DNA from: SZUA-318 sp964412015
GTDB taxonomy: Bacteria; Gemmatimonadota; Gemmatimonadetes; Longimicrobiales; Gaopeijiaceae
Direction of reading: 5' to 3'
Assembly (NCBI GenBank): GCA_964412015.1
Contig: CAYPMO010000037.1
Location: 1 to 37,099, forward strand
Length of the DNA stretch: 37,099 nucleotides
Below are positions 23,624 through 32,219 of this stretch, one piece after another. How positions within the stretch are numbered: position 1 is the stretch's first letter; every line of letters starts with the position of its first letter. A program made the position numbers and the translations under genes. The notes below the pieces were generated by a model, which was not told the origin of the DNA, did no database searches, and worked only from the letters and a program-made list of their open reading frames with translations.

Positions 23624-24649
23624 ATGTCCAAGTTCTCCTTCGAGGTCTTGCAGAGATGTGTGTTCCCCTTCGTCTCCAGCGACGATCCGGACGTGATCCT
23701 GGGCGCCACGTTCGGCGAGGACGTGGCGTTGACGCGGGTCGGCGGCGACATCGTCGTTTCCCATCTGGACCCGATCGTGGGTGCGGTCGAGAACATCGGC
23801 TGGCTGGCGGTCCATGTGGCATGCAATGACATCGCCACCGCCGGAGTCCCTCCCCGCTGGATCCTGCCCCTGGTCCTCGTGCCCCGGCCGGAAGACGAAG
23901 AGCTGCTGGAGAGGATCATGCGTGACGCCGGCAGGGCCGCCGACGAGGTCGGCGTTTCCATCATCGGCGGGCACAGCGGATATTCGGCCAACCTCGCCAG
24001 GCCCCTCGTCGCGGTCACCGCGCTCGGAACGGCATCGGGGCGCGTACCTCTGCGGACCCGAGGCGCCCGGGTAGGCGACGCCGTTCTCGTCACCAAGGGC
24101 ATCGCCATCGAGGGCACCGCCATCCTCGCCCAGGATTTCCCCGGCACGGCGCGTGAGCTCGGCTTGAGCGACAGCGAACTGACCGAGGCGCGCCGTTTGA
24201 TGGGGGAGGTCAGCGTCGTTCCGCAGGCCCTCACGATCGCGGCCCATGGGGCGACGGCGATGCACGATGTGACGCGCGGCGGACTGATGGAGACCCTCCT
24301 GGAGATCGCCTTTCTCTCGGAGGTCGGCATCGAGATGGAGGTCTCCCTGTTGCCGGTTCCTCCCATCGTCTCACGCTTCGCCCAGGCGTTTCGGTTCGAC
24401 CCGCTGTGGATGATCTCCTCCGGAACCCTGGTCGCGACCCTGCCGCCCGAGCGTCTGGACGAAGTGGGTCGCGTACTGGATCAGGAAGGAACGCCGTTCG
24501 CCGTGGTGGGCCGGGTCACGGAGGGAGCCGGGGTGCACGTCCGCCGAGACGGAGAGACGGTGCACTATGGCGATATCCGTTGCGAGGAGGATGAGCTGGC
24601 CAGGATGTGGCGCCTCTACTCGCAGGAAGCAGGACCGAGAGCGAAATAG
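23624..24649 (+). CDS. HypE-like AIR-synthase-family protein without the HypE cysteine tail
   Basis: The 341-residue protein shows the HypE/ThiL/SelD-type layout: GATFGEDVAL at about 27-36 as the DD/ED ATP-Mg site, SHLDPIVGAVENIGWLAVHVACNDIATAGVPPRW at about 46-79, IIGGHSGYS near 113-121, then HDVTRGGLMETLLEIA at about 214-229 and a closing AIRS_C domain. True HypE ends in a Pro-Arg-Ile-Cys-type tail whose cysteine carries the thiocarboxamide. Here the chain ends PRAK, and the last cysteine (Cys320, in DIRCEEDE) is 21 residues from the end. No hyp or hydrogenase gene is nearby. AAGGAG at 23612-23617 supports the ATG at 23624. It is an AIR-synthase-like ATP-using enzyme of unknown substrate, possibly working with the two homologues upstream. 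Confidence 0.78.
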   Translation: MSKFSFEVLQRCVFPFVSSDDPDVILGATFGEDVALTRVGGDIVVSHLDPIVGAVENIGWLAVHVACNDIATAGVPPRWILPLVLVPRPEDEELLERIMRDAGRAADEVGVSIIGGHSGYSANLARPLVAVTALGTASGRVPLRTRGARVGDAVLVTKGIAIEGTAILAQDFPGTARELGLSDSELTEARRLMGEVSVVPQALTIAAHGATAMHDVTRGGLMETLLEIAFLSEVGIEMEVSLLPVPPIVSRFAQAFRFDPLWMISSGTLVATLPPERLDEVGRVLDQEGTPFAVVGRVTEGAGVHVRRDGETVHYGDIRCEEDELARMWRLYSQEAGPRAK

Positions 24650-24656
24650 GGCTCTC

Positions 24657-24666
24657 NNNNNNNNNN
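24657..24666. other. Assembly gap (10 N)
   Basis: Ten unknown bases lie 7 nt after the HypE-like stop. They cut the 3' end of the porin gene on the other strand. The true gap length is not known from the sequence, so the adjacency of the two sides rests on scaffolding. Confidence 0.98.
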
Positions 24667-26004
24667 TGAGCCCCAGACGTCCAGAAGGACGTGGGCCCTC
24701 AGCCCGAGGACCAGGGCGTCGTCCAGGCTGGGGTCCATCCCGGGGTTCCGGATCCACTGGACGTCGGGTTGGACCACGAAGCCGCTTCCGAGCTCCGCCC
24801 TGTAGGTGAGCTCCAGGACCGTTTCGCCTCGCTCCATGGGGAAGCCCGCCGTCCGCTGGGCCCTCAGGAACGGCGTGCCGTTTCGCGCGTAAGCCACGCC
24901 CATGCCGAGGACGTCCAGGGGACGGCCCGGCAGGATCCCGAGGCAGGCGATGCCTCCCCGAGCGGAGAGGTCCACCCTGTCGGCGGCGGCTCCGGCGGTT
25001 CCGACCCTGGCGAACCCGGAGAGCTCCCCGCTTCCGTCCCGATCCCGCCAGAGGGAGCGCTCCCCGAGGAGGTAGAGCCCCCAGGCGGGACACGAGGAAG
25101 GGTCGGGGTCCCACCCCTCGACCCGTCGGGAATACGCCCATCCCCCCAGAGCGATCTTCGTTCCGACACTCTCGATGGGCGTTCCGCGACCGATCCGCTG
25201 CCTCCTGCGGGTCTGGAGCGATCGGCCTCGCCCACGCCCCCGTTCCTCGAGCTCGCGTTCCAGCATCCACCCCAGGGTCACGTCGGTGGAAGATCGGACG
25301 TAGCCCAACTCGACGGAGAGGAGCGCTCCCTCATCGGCATCGAGCCGGTAGCGCGGCACGTCCGCGTCGCCCGGGAGGCCGTCGCTGACCCCCAGGAGGC
25401 CGTAGATGCTGGGCGAGGGCTCGACCTTGAGCCTGGCGGCCAGCCCCGTGGCGGGGAAGGTGGACGGTCCCGCGGGCCCCCCGAGGCTGTATTCCGAGCC
25501 GAACGAGAACGCGCCGTTGAGGAAATCCCCGGCGGACGGCGTGACGTCGAAGTCGGCGTTGAGGTCACGGAGTCCCGCCAGGAATGAAATCCGGGGTGTC
25601 CGGATCTGATGCTGGACCCAGGCCTCGTACAGACGCCACTCCGGGTCGGCCTCCAGGTTGCTGATCCCTTGCAGATCTCCCACCGCCGAGCTCACCGAGC
25701 GCCCGCGGTTCGACTGGACGTGGACCCGGACCGAGGTCGCGGACAGACCCAGCAGCCGTTCCAGGTCCACGTCGAGGAGAAGATCCAGGTTGTCCAGGGC
25801 CACGGGGTCCGTCGACCTTCCTCCCTGCACCGGCACGAATCCATCCGCCGCGTAGCCCACGGCCAGACGGGATCCCAGGGGCTGTCCCGAAACCTCCCTC
25901 CAACGCCCACCCCGGACCTGGGCCGCCGAGGGTCCGGCATGGACCCCCGTCACCAGACAGGCCAGGATCAGCGGGAGCTTCGGAGCCATGACGAAACGGA
26001 TCAT
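24667..26004 (-). CDS. OprB-type carbohydrate-selective porin, 3' end lost in the gap
   Basis: About 446 residues are visible before the gap. A signal peptide (MIRFVMAPKLPLILACLVTGVHAGPSAAQ) is followed by a beta-barrel with the OprB hallmark: EWRLYEAWVQHQI near the start, then FLAGLRDLNADFDVTPSAGDFLNGAFSFGSEYS...GPSTFPATGLAARLKVEPSPSIYGLLGVSDG. The final strands 'DPSLDDALVLGLRAHVLLDVW' are near where such porins end, so little is missing. OprB porins let sugars cross the outer membrane. The start is unsure: ATGs at 26004 and 25989 and a TTG at 26016 are all in frame without a clear ribosome site, and I took 26004 because it gives a sensible signal peptide. The stop codon lies in or beyond the N run. 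Confidence 0.8.
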
Positions 26005-26077
26005 CACGGCGTCCAATCATCAAGGCCCTGGACTTGTCACATCCGCCCGTTGCCTGTCGGCCCGGGGTATCACGGGG

Positions 26078-28801
26078 TCAGCGCCCGATCCAGTACGTCG
26101 CCTTCACCTGGAACACGTTGGTGGGCTTGCCGTCGAGGATCGCCGACGGGGCGCCGCCGAGGTCGAAGTCGCCCGACGGGTCGTAGCCGGAGCGTTGTTG
26201 GGTCCACACCAGGTATAACGTGGACCCCGCGCGGTACTCCCAGCGCAGCACCGCCGTGCCGCGAAGCGACGTGGTGGTGAAGGCCGGGTTGGCCAGGGTG
26301 AACAGGGCGGCCGCGCCGGCGCCGTCGGGGTCGATGCGGTAGGTGTTGGCGCCCTGATCGTGCGTCACCGTGCCCGCGTCCTTCCCGTACTCCAGCTTCT
26401 CGATGCCCCTCGGCCGGGCGAACTCCCGGAACGACGTGTAGTCACCGCTCGCGATGAACGGCTGGGCGTAGAGCTGGAGGGTGAGGTTCGGGGTGAACGT
26501 CCAGTTGACGCGCGTGTCCACGGCGATCGTCTTCGTCTTCACATAGCCGACGACGTACCGGGTGCCGTAGAACGCCGTGGCCGTCGGGTCGGCGACGGCC
26601 GTCACGTACTGGGCGTCGTCCTCGTCGAGCGCGTAGACGGGGGAGAGCTGGATGAAGATGTTGGCCGCGGGTTTGAGCGCCATGCCCGGCTGGAACGTGA
26701 CGGAGCGCGTGGGCGCGTCCACGCCGCGGGCGACCTGCACCAGGAAGTCGAAGACGGCTCGTCGGCGCGCGTCCGTCGAGACCTGGACACTGCCGACGTC
26801 GTAGCCGGCGCGCTTCACCACCGGACCGCCCCGGGTGAGGCGATCGTCGTACGAGGGGATGTCGCGGATCCCCATCACGCGCAGGTTCCAGTAGTTGGGG
26901 AGCTCCATGCCGTAGAAGGCCTGGAGCTGAGACCACGTGCGGTCTCCATCGTAGTTGTATTGGATCGCACCGCCGAGGCCGGCGAAGATGCTCCGGTACC
27001 AGCTCGTCGGCGTCGTCCAGTTTCCGGCGATGTTGCCGTTGAACCACATGTAGTCGGAGCGGTCGAGATAGGCGAGGTCGTTCACCTCGTATCCCGGGCT
27101 GCGGACGTTGGTCATCGCCTCCCAGAGGAACGTGCCGCCGTCCTTCGCCACGCGGGTGTAGAGGCCGTAGCCGCGTAGCGCCGTCGCGGCGGGGTCGAGG
27201 CGGGTGGTGAACAGACCGTCCCCGGTGACGCCGCGGTCCGGGCGCTGGAAGTAATGGGCGCTCGAGCGCTGGGTGCGCGCGATCACGTCCGCGGATCCGG
27301 CGATGCTGGAGACCAGCATGCTCCCCATCCACGAGTAGTCGCGGTTGTGCCAGTATTGGCGCCAATCCAGCCCCAGCGCTTCGGCGTGGCGGTGGAGTCG
27401 ACCGCTCACCACGCTGTCCGTCGTGTTCCGGACCGTGGACGTCAGGATCCCGCCGAGCTGGGTGTTCCCCTTGTTGAAGTCCTTCTTCACGCGCCCCACG
27501 AAGTAGTTGGTGAGAGGCTCCACGACCTGGGAAGCCTCCGCCGCGCCGGCGGTGGGGAGGTAGCGCGCGGTCTCCCGGCTCGTGAGGGCGTCGAGGACGC
27601 CGACGGTGTAGCCGCCCTGGGTGCGGCCGGTGATCTTCGCGGCTCCCAGGATCGTGGTGTTGTCGGGCACGTCGGCGGACGCCGACCCGTCACGCACGAC
27701 ACCGCCGAGCTGCGGGGGGCGGCCGATGCGCCGCGAATAGAAGGCCGAGAGGCTGGAGCTGTTGCTGCAGAACATGCAGCGCATGCCGCCGAAGCCGAAC
27801 GCGCTCGCGCCGGCGATGAAGAACGGCCGCTTCTCCTGGTAGTACGTCTCGTACGCAGTGAGGTTGAGGGAGGCGGGGTCCACCTCGACTTGCCCGAAGT
27901 CGGGATTCAAGGTGGCGTCCAGCGTGAGGTTCGACGTCAGCAGGTACTTGAGGTCGGCGCCCACGCCGAAGTGCCCCTCGCGATCGTCGTGGTAGGGATC
28001 GCTGCTGGCGGCACGCTCGAAGGTGCCGCCCGCCACCAGGTAGGGAAGCAGCTCGAACTGGCGCGGCCGCTCGGCGATCTCCAGCCCTGTGATCTCCCCG
28101 AAGAATGCAGGACCGCCCGGCGCGTTCCGTCGCCAGAACGACCACATGTCCTGCTCGTTCAGCTGGTCCACGTATCGCCAGATCTGCATCCCCCACTCTT
28201 GCTCCCTTTCGCGCGAGAAGCGGAGCTGGCCGTAGGGGATGCGCATCTCCGCCGTCCAGCCCAGCGAATCCACCTGGGCGGCGGCGTCCCAGATGGGGTC
28301 CCAGGACGGGTCGCCGTTGAACTGATCGCCCTTCACGCCCGCGGGATTGACCTCGAACCACGCGTCGTCGATGCGGTTGTGGTAGGGATCCAGATGGACG
28401 ATGAGCTTGTCCGTGGTCAGGGAGTTGAAGGAGCCGTTGTCACCGCTGGCGTCCAGGAGCTGGTCCCGCCGCGCCAGCGGCGCCACCACGCCGCCGGGCT
28501 GGGTCATGCGGACGCCGATGTACAGGGCGCCGTCGTCGTACAGGAGGCGGACCTCCATGGGCAGGGAGGCCGGCTCGCCCTCGTCGGGCTGGTACTGGCG
28601 GAAGTCCGTGACGGGCGTCGCCCGCCGCCAAGCTGCTTCGTCGAGCCTGCCATCGATCGAGATCGAGCCGTCGAGGCGCGTGGCGCTCGCGACCGGCGGC
28701 GGGAGCCTCGTCGTCGAGGTGATGGGACTTTGCGCCGACAACGAGGCCGGCACCGCGACCAGAGCGGCGAGCACGCCCGCGCGAAAGACAGGAATGGCCA
28801 T
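26078..28801 (-). CDS. Second DUF5916 protein with CBM9-like domain
   Basis: The 907-residue protein has a signal peptide (MAIPVFRAGVLAALVAVPASLSAQ). A CBM9-like domain follows: SISIDGRLDEAAWRRATPVTDFRQYQPDEGEPA, then LYDDGALYIGVRM, 'DKLIVHLDPYHNRIDDAWFEVNPAGVKGD' and 'EMRIPYGQLRFS'. The long DUF5916 barrel comes next, with LNPDFGQVEVDPASLNLTAYETYYQEKRPFFIAG and AFYSRRIGR, ending in an outer-membrane-like final strand (QVKATYWIGR). It is longer and clearly diverged from the homologue at 11284-13365. Between the 'FFIAG' and 'FYSRRIGR' hallmarks is CMFC followed by a Ser-rich loop (about residues 342-354), which could form a disulfide. No promoter was clear upstream. The function of DUF5916 is unknown. 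Confidence 0.87.
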   Translation of the reverse strand: MAIPVFRAGVLAALVAVPASLSAQSPITSTTRLPPPVASATRLDGSISIDGRLDEAAWRRATPVTDFRQYQPDEGEPASLPMEVRLLYDDGALYIGVRMTQPGGVVAPLARRDQLLDASGDNGSFNSLTTDKLIVHLDPYHNRIDDAWFEVNPAGVKGDQFNGDPSWDPIWDAAAQVDSLGWTAEMRIPYGQLRFSREREQEWGMQIWRYVDQLNEQDMWSFWRRNAPGGPAFFGEITGLEIAERPRQFELLPYLVAGGTFERAASSDPYHDDREGHFGVGADLKYLLTSNLTLDATLNPDFGQVEVDPASLNLTAYETYYQEKRPFFIAGASAFGFGGMRCMFCSNSSSLSAFYSRRIGRPPQLGGVVRDGSASADVPDNTTILGAAKITGRTQGGYTVGVLDALTSRETARYLPTAGAAEASQVVEPLTNYFVGRVKKDFNKGNTQLGGILTSTVRNTTDSVVSGRLHRHAEALGLDWRQYWHNRDYSWMGSMLVSSIAGSADVIARTQRSSAHYFQRPDRGVTGDGLFTTRLDPAATALRGYGLYTRVAKDGGTFLWEAMTNVRSPGYEVNDLAYLDRSDYMWFNGNIAGNWTTPTSWYRSIFAGLGGAIQYNYDGDRTWSQLQAFYGMELPNYWNLRVMGIRDIPSYDDRLTRGGPVVKRAGYDVGSVQVSTDARRRAVFDFLVQVARGVDAPTRSVTFQPGMALKPAANIFIQLSPVYALDEDDAQYVTAVADPTATAFYGTRYVVGYVKTKTIAVDTRVNWTFTPNLTLQLYAQPFIASGDYTSFREFARPRGIEKLEYGKDAGTVTHDQGANTYRIDPDGAGAAALFTLANPAFTTTSLRGTAVLRWEYRAGSTLYLVWTQQRSGYDPSGDFDLGGAPSAILDGKPTNVFQVKATYWIGR

Positions 28802-28900
28802 CTGAGCTCATCTCGAGGCGAACCGGGAACGCCACGCGACCTATGCCCTGGTAGACAGGACGAAGCCGCGGATGGTTGTGAGCTCGCATTCACCCCGCAT

Positions 28901-29482
28901 TCATCTCCGGCGCAGCCCGTCCCACATGAACCGCAGGAACTCGCGCCTGCTCGCTCGAGCTCGAGCCAGCCGTTCCCCGAAGCTCAGGCCACGGGCTTGC
29001 GCGCGCGCCCAGCGCAGCTCCACCGCGAGGCACGCGAGCCCGGCGAACCCGTACAGGTCCGCGAGGTTGAAGGCCGGGAGACGGAAGAGCCGGAGCCAGT
29101 CCGTCGTATAGGGCGCGAACAGGCCGTCGAGGACGTGCCCCGCGGCTGCCGCGGCGAGCAGGGTCGCCGCGGCGGCGGCCCACGAAGAGGTCCTGCGGTA
29201 CCGGCAATGGAAGCGGTACAGAGGCACGGCCATCACCAGGATCAACACGAAGGCGGCGATCAACGCGGCGAGCCCCCACGGTGGGGGGTCCGGAACCCAC
29301 CAGGAGACGCCCCTGTAGTTCCTTACGCCGACTATGGAGAGCACCTCGCCGGCCACGCCCACCTCGTCCCCGGGCGCGAGGGTCGCGCGGACGATGGCCT
29401 TGCACCCCTGGTCGAGCGCGGCTAGCGCGGCGATCACCGCGACCAGCCGCCCGGCAGGCTGCGGGGTCGGGACCGTCTCCAT
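28901..29482 (-). CDS. Divergent signal peptidase II (LspA)-like membrane protein
   Basis: The 193-residue protein has four hydrophobic segments (about residues 11-23, 68-88, 101-122 and 141-155) with LspA-like landmarks in order: ALDQGCK at 22-28 (LspA: LDQ..K), RNYRGVSWW at 54-62 (N.G.AF), GHVLDG at 115-120 (GN..DR) and FNLADLYGFAG at 138-148 (FN.AD..I..G). Asp119 and Asp142 would be the two catalytic aspartates. The Arg after the first aspartate is Gly, and the Asn of GN is His. A basic tail of about 35 residues follows the last helix. LspA removes lipoprotein signal peptides in the inner membrane. Given the changes and the position 55 nt after an ADOP permease, this may be a specialised paralogue rather than the housekeeping enzyme. 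Confidence 0.68.
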   Translation of the reverse strand: METVPTPQPAGRLVAVIAALAALDQGCKAIVRATLAPGDEVGVAGEVLSIVGVRNYRGVSWWVPDPPPWGLAALIAAFVLILVMAVPLYRFHCRYRRTSSWAAAAATLLAAAAAGHVLDGLFAPYTTDWLRLFRLPAFNLADLYGFAGLACLAVELRWARAQARGLSFGERLARARASRREFLRFMWDGLRRR

Positions 29483-29537
29483 CGCCTACGCCGGCACCGC
29501 CCCACCGCCGTGGCCGCGGTCCTTCAGCCCTTTCATA

Positions 29538-32219
29538 TCACTCGCTCCGGATGCTCGTGAGCGGATCCATGCGCGTCGCTCTGTAGGCCGGCACGTACGT
29601 CGCCCCGAGCCCCACCGCGGCGAGCACGACCGCCACCGCTCCGTACGTGAGCGGATCGACCGCGCTGACCTCGAAGAGCAGGCTCTCCAGGAGCCGCCCC
29701 GAGGCCAGGGCCACCAGGAGCCCGATGACGATGCCCGGACCGATCAGACGACCCCCCTCGCCCAGGACCATGCGCATCACCGAGCCTCGTCCCGCACCGA
29801 GGGCGAGCCGCACGCCCAGGTCCCTGGAGCGCTGGGCCACGGAGAACGACATAACACCGTAGATCCCGATGGCGCCCAGGAGCAGCGCGAGGCCGGCGAA
29901 CACGCCGAACAGCGACATCGCGAAGCGGCGCGTGCCCATTCGCTGTCGGGCGACCTCCCTCATCGTCCTGATCTCGTAGACCGGAAGCTCGGGGTCGAGG
30001 CGCGCCACGGCCCGGCGAACGTCGGGGACCAGCGCCGTGGGATCACCCGCAGTCCTCACGATCGCGGCGGCGGCGCGCTCGCCGCCGAACAGCGCGAACG
30101 GGAAGTAGAACGCCGGGGGCGTGGGCCTGTCGGGGCCCCCACCCTTCACGTCACCCACCACGCCGATGACGCGCAGGCCTCCCTCCACCCACCGGCTGAT
30201 GCCCTGCCCGATGGGATCCTCACCGGCGAAGAGCTGACGAGCCAGCGTCTCGTTGACGAGCGCGCTGGCCGTGCCGTCCGCGAACTCCGTGGCGTCCAGC
30301 CAACGACCCGAGACGAGCGGCACGCCCAACGCCTCGAAGTATCCCGCGGTCACCGGACGGTACGAGACGAAGTTCGCCTCGCGCTCCGGGTCCCCCCAGG
30401 GGGATACGCGCGTGTTCCATCCCCCGAGGAGGGGCAGGCGGTTGACGAACCCCACCGCCTCGACTCCCGGGATCCTCTCCAGGTCGCTCGAGAGCGCCTC
30501 GAAGAACCCGACCACGGGCTCACCCGATTCGTACTTCGCTTCCGGGAGCGAGATCTGGAACGTCAGCATGTGGTCGAGGTCGGCCAGGCCCAGGTCCACG
30601 TCCTGCAGCCGTGACATGCTGTTCATGAGGAGACCCGCCCCGGCCACGATCACCAACGCCAGCGCGACCTCCGTGATCACGAGGGACCTGCCGAGCCGGC
30701 TGCTCCGAAGGGAGGAGCCCCTCGCCCCCTCCTTCAGAGCGTCGTAGAGGCGCTGCGGCCGCGCTCGCAGCAAGGGCACGAGGCCGACCCCGACCCCCAC
30801 CAGGAGCGACACGGAGAGGCTGAACGCCAGGACCGTTCCGTTCAAATCGATCTGCTCGGCCCGGGCGAGCGAGCCCCCGTAGAGGGACACGAGGAGGTCG
30901 GTTCCGCCGATGGCCGCGACGACGCCCACGGCTCCCCCCAGGATCGAGAGAACCAGTCCCTCGCTCAGGAAGTGGGGCAGGAGCCCGGCGCGGCCCGCGC
31001 CGATGGCGAAGCGCACCGCCAGCTCCCTCTGGCGGGTCTCCGCTCGCACGAGCAGGAGGTTGGCGACGTTGACGCAGGCGATCAGAAGGACCAGCGCAAC
31101 GGCTCCACCCAGCAGCCAGAGCGATCGTCTGTTCGTTCCGAGCGCGAACGCGTCGATGGGGTCCGCCCACGTGTACCATCCCCCGCCGTTCTGATCCGGA
31201 TACCGCTCCACGAGCCCGTCGAAGATCGCCTGCAGCTCCTCACGCAGGGCCTCGATGCCGGCACCCGGCTCCAGGCGGCCGACCGCGTTGAAGCTCCGCT
31301 GCCCTCGATGATACTGCCCGCCCACGTGCTGGAGCGTCATGAGCACCTCGGGCACGCCCGGGAAGGCGAAGTCGGGCGGCGCGACCCCGACGATCCGCAC
31401 GGGCGCGGCGTCGACGATCATCGTGCGACCGACGACGTCCGGATCGGTGCCGAATCGCCGGCGCCACACGTCGTCGGTGATGAGCGCCACCCTCTCCGCC
31501 CCGGCCACGTCGTCCTCGGGGAGGAAGTCCCGCCCCAGGCCGGGAGGCATGCCGAGCACGCCCAGCAGCTCCGACGACGTCAACAGGACCCTGACCCGAT
31601 CGGGCCGCTCGTCCGCGGATAGATTGCTGTTGCCGAAGGTGAACATGGCGGAGGGCCCCAGGAGGCGGGAGCCCTCGCGCAGGTCCATCAGGTTCGGGAT
31701 GCTCTGATCGACGCCGGCCCCCCCGAAGTTGTCGTGCCCGTCGGAGAGGTAGACCAGACGGTCCGCGTCGGCGTACGGGAGCGGCCGGAGCAACGATCCG
31801 TAGATGACGCTGAAGATCGCGGTGTTCGCCCCGATCCCGAGGCCCAGCGTGGCGATCGCCAGCAGCGAGAACCCCGGCTTCCTGGCCAGCGATCGACAGG
31901 CCAGCTTCACGTTCCCCATCCACCCACCCATCGTCCACTCCTCCACCCATGTGGTAGACGTTCCCAGCCGCGTCTCGTTCACGTCCGACCTCACCCCACC
32001 TCCACCTGGCCGGAGCCGGACTCCGAGGCCCGGTGCCACCGAACGAACGGCTTGGCTCCAGTACCAGCGGCGCGCCTCGCCCACGCCCGTCCTCGCCACC
32101 CTGAGGAGGAATGCTTCCTCCATGTCGCCGAGCACGCTCTGGCGGAACCGACGCCTCGTGGCGCACGCGAGGAGCCACCGCGCCAGTCGTGGCGAGGCCC
32201 CGCTCTGGGTGTCTCTCAC
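29538..32219 (-). CDS. ADOP-type orphan ABC permease, prefix type 2
   Basis: The 893-residue protein starts with a prefix domain different from the first ADOP: PRLARWLLACATRRRFRQSVLGDMEEAFLLRV...ARRWYWSQAVRSV (about residues 10-65), the type 2 permease prefix. The core follows the family plan: first helix near 116-142 (LLAIATLGLGIGANTAIFSVIYG), a MacB-type periplasmic domain, then a three-helix FtsX block (VALVLLIACVNVANLLLVRAETRQRELAVRFAIGAGR and following). The second unit starts at SLVITEVALALVIVAGAGLLMNSM, and the last FtsX block ends AYRATRMDPLTSIRSE. It begins at a GTG overlapping the PadR stop by 4 nt. No ATPase gene is adjacent. An LspA-like gene follows 55 nt downstream in the same direction. 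Substrate unknown. Confidence 0.92.
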   Translation of the reverse strand: MRDTQSGASPRLARWLLACATRRRFRQSVLGDMEEAFLLRVARTGVGEARRWYWSQAVRSVAPGLGVRLRPGGGGVRSDVNETRLGTSTTWVEEWTMGGWMGNVKLACRSLARKPGFSLLAIATLGLGIGANTAIFSVIYGSLLRPLPYADADRLVYLSDGHDNFGGAGVDQSIPNLMDLREGSRLLGPSAMFTFGNSNLSADERPDRVRVLLTSSELLGVLGMPPGLGRDFLPEDDVAGAERVALITDDVWRRRFGTDPDVVGRTMIVDAAPVRIVGVAPPDFAFPGVPEVLMTLQHVGGQYHRGQRSFNAVGRLEPGAGIEALREELQAIFDGLVERYPDQNGGGWYTWADPIDAFALGTNRRSLWLLGGAVALVLLIACVNVANLLLVRAETRQRELAVRFAIGAGRAGLLPHFLSEGLVLSILGGAVGVVAAIGGTDLLVSLYGGSLARAEQIDLNGTVLAFSLSVSLLVGVGVGLVPLLRARPQRLYDALKEGARGSSLRSSRLGRSLVITEVALALVIVAGAGLLMNSMSRLQDVDLGLADLDHMLTFQISLPEAKYESGEPVVGFFEALSSDLERIPGVEAVGFVNRLPLLGGWNTRVSPWGDPEREANFVSYRPVTAGYFEALGVPLVSGRWLDATEFADGTASALVNETLARQLFAGEDPIGQGISRWVEGGLRVIGVVGDVKGGGPDRPTPPAFYFPFALFGGERAAAAIVRTAGDPTALVPDVRRAVARLDPELPVYEIRTMREVARQRMGTRRFAMSLFGVFAGLALLLGAIGIYGVMSFSVAQRSRDLGVRLALGAGRGSVMRMVLGEGGRLIGPGIVIGLLVALASGRLLESLLFEVSAVDPLTYGAVAVVLAAVGLGATYVPAYRATRMDPLTSIRSE

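Noticed and set aside
23624..24649. hypE of a hydrogenase maturation operon
   Set aside because: There is no C-terminal PRIC-type tail and no hyp or hydrogenase genes nearby.
20678..24649. Selenium pathway (SelD or SenC-like)
   Set aside because: No N-terminal Cys/Sec active-site loop of SelD, no in-frame UGA, and no SenA/SenB-like partner is present.
27254..29425. 723-codon plus-strand frame across the DUF5916 and LspA-like genes
   Set aside because: It spans two genes and their intergenic region on the other strand and has shadow composition. It is long only because stop codons are rare at this GC content.
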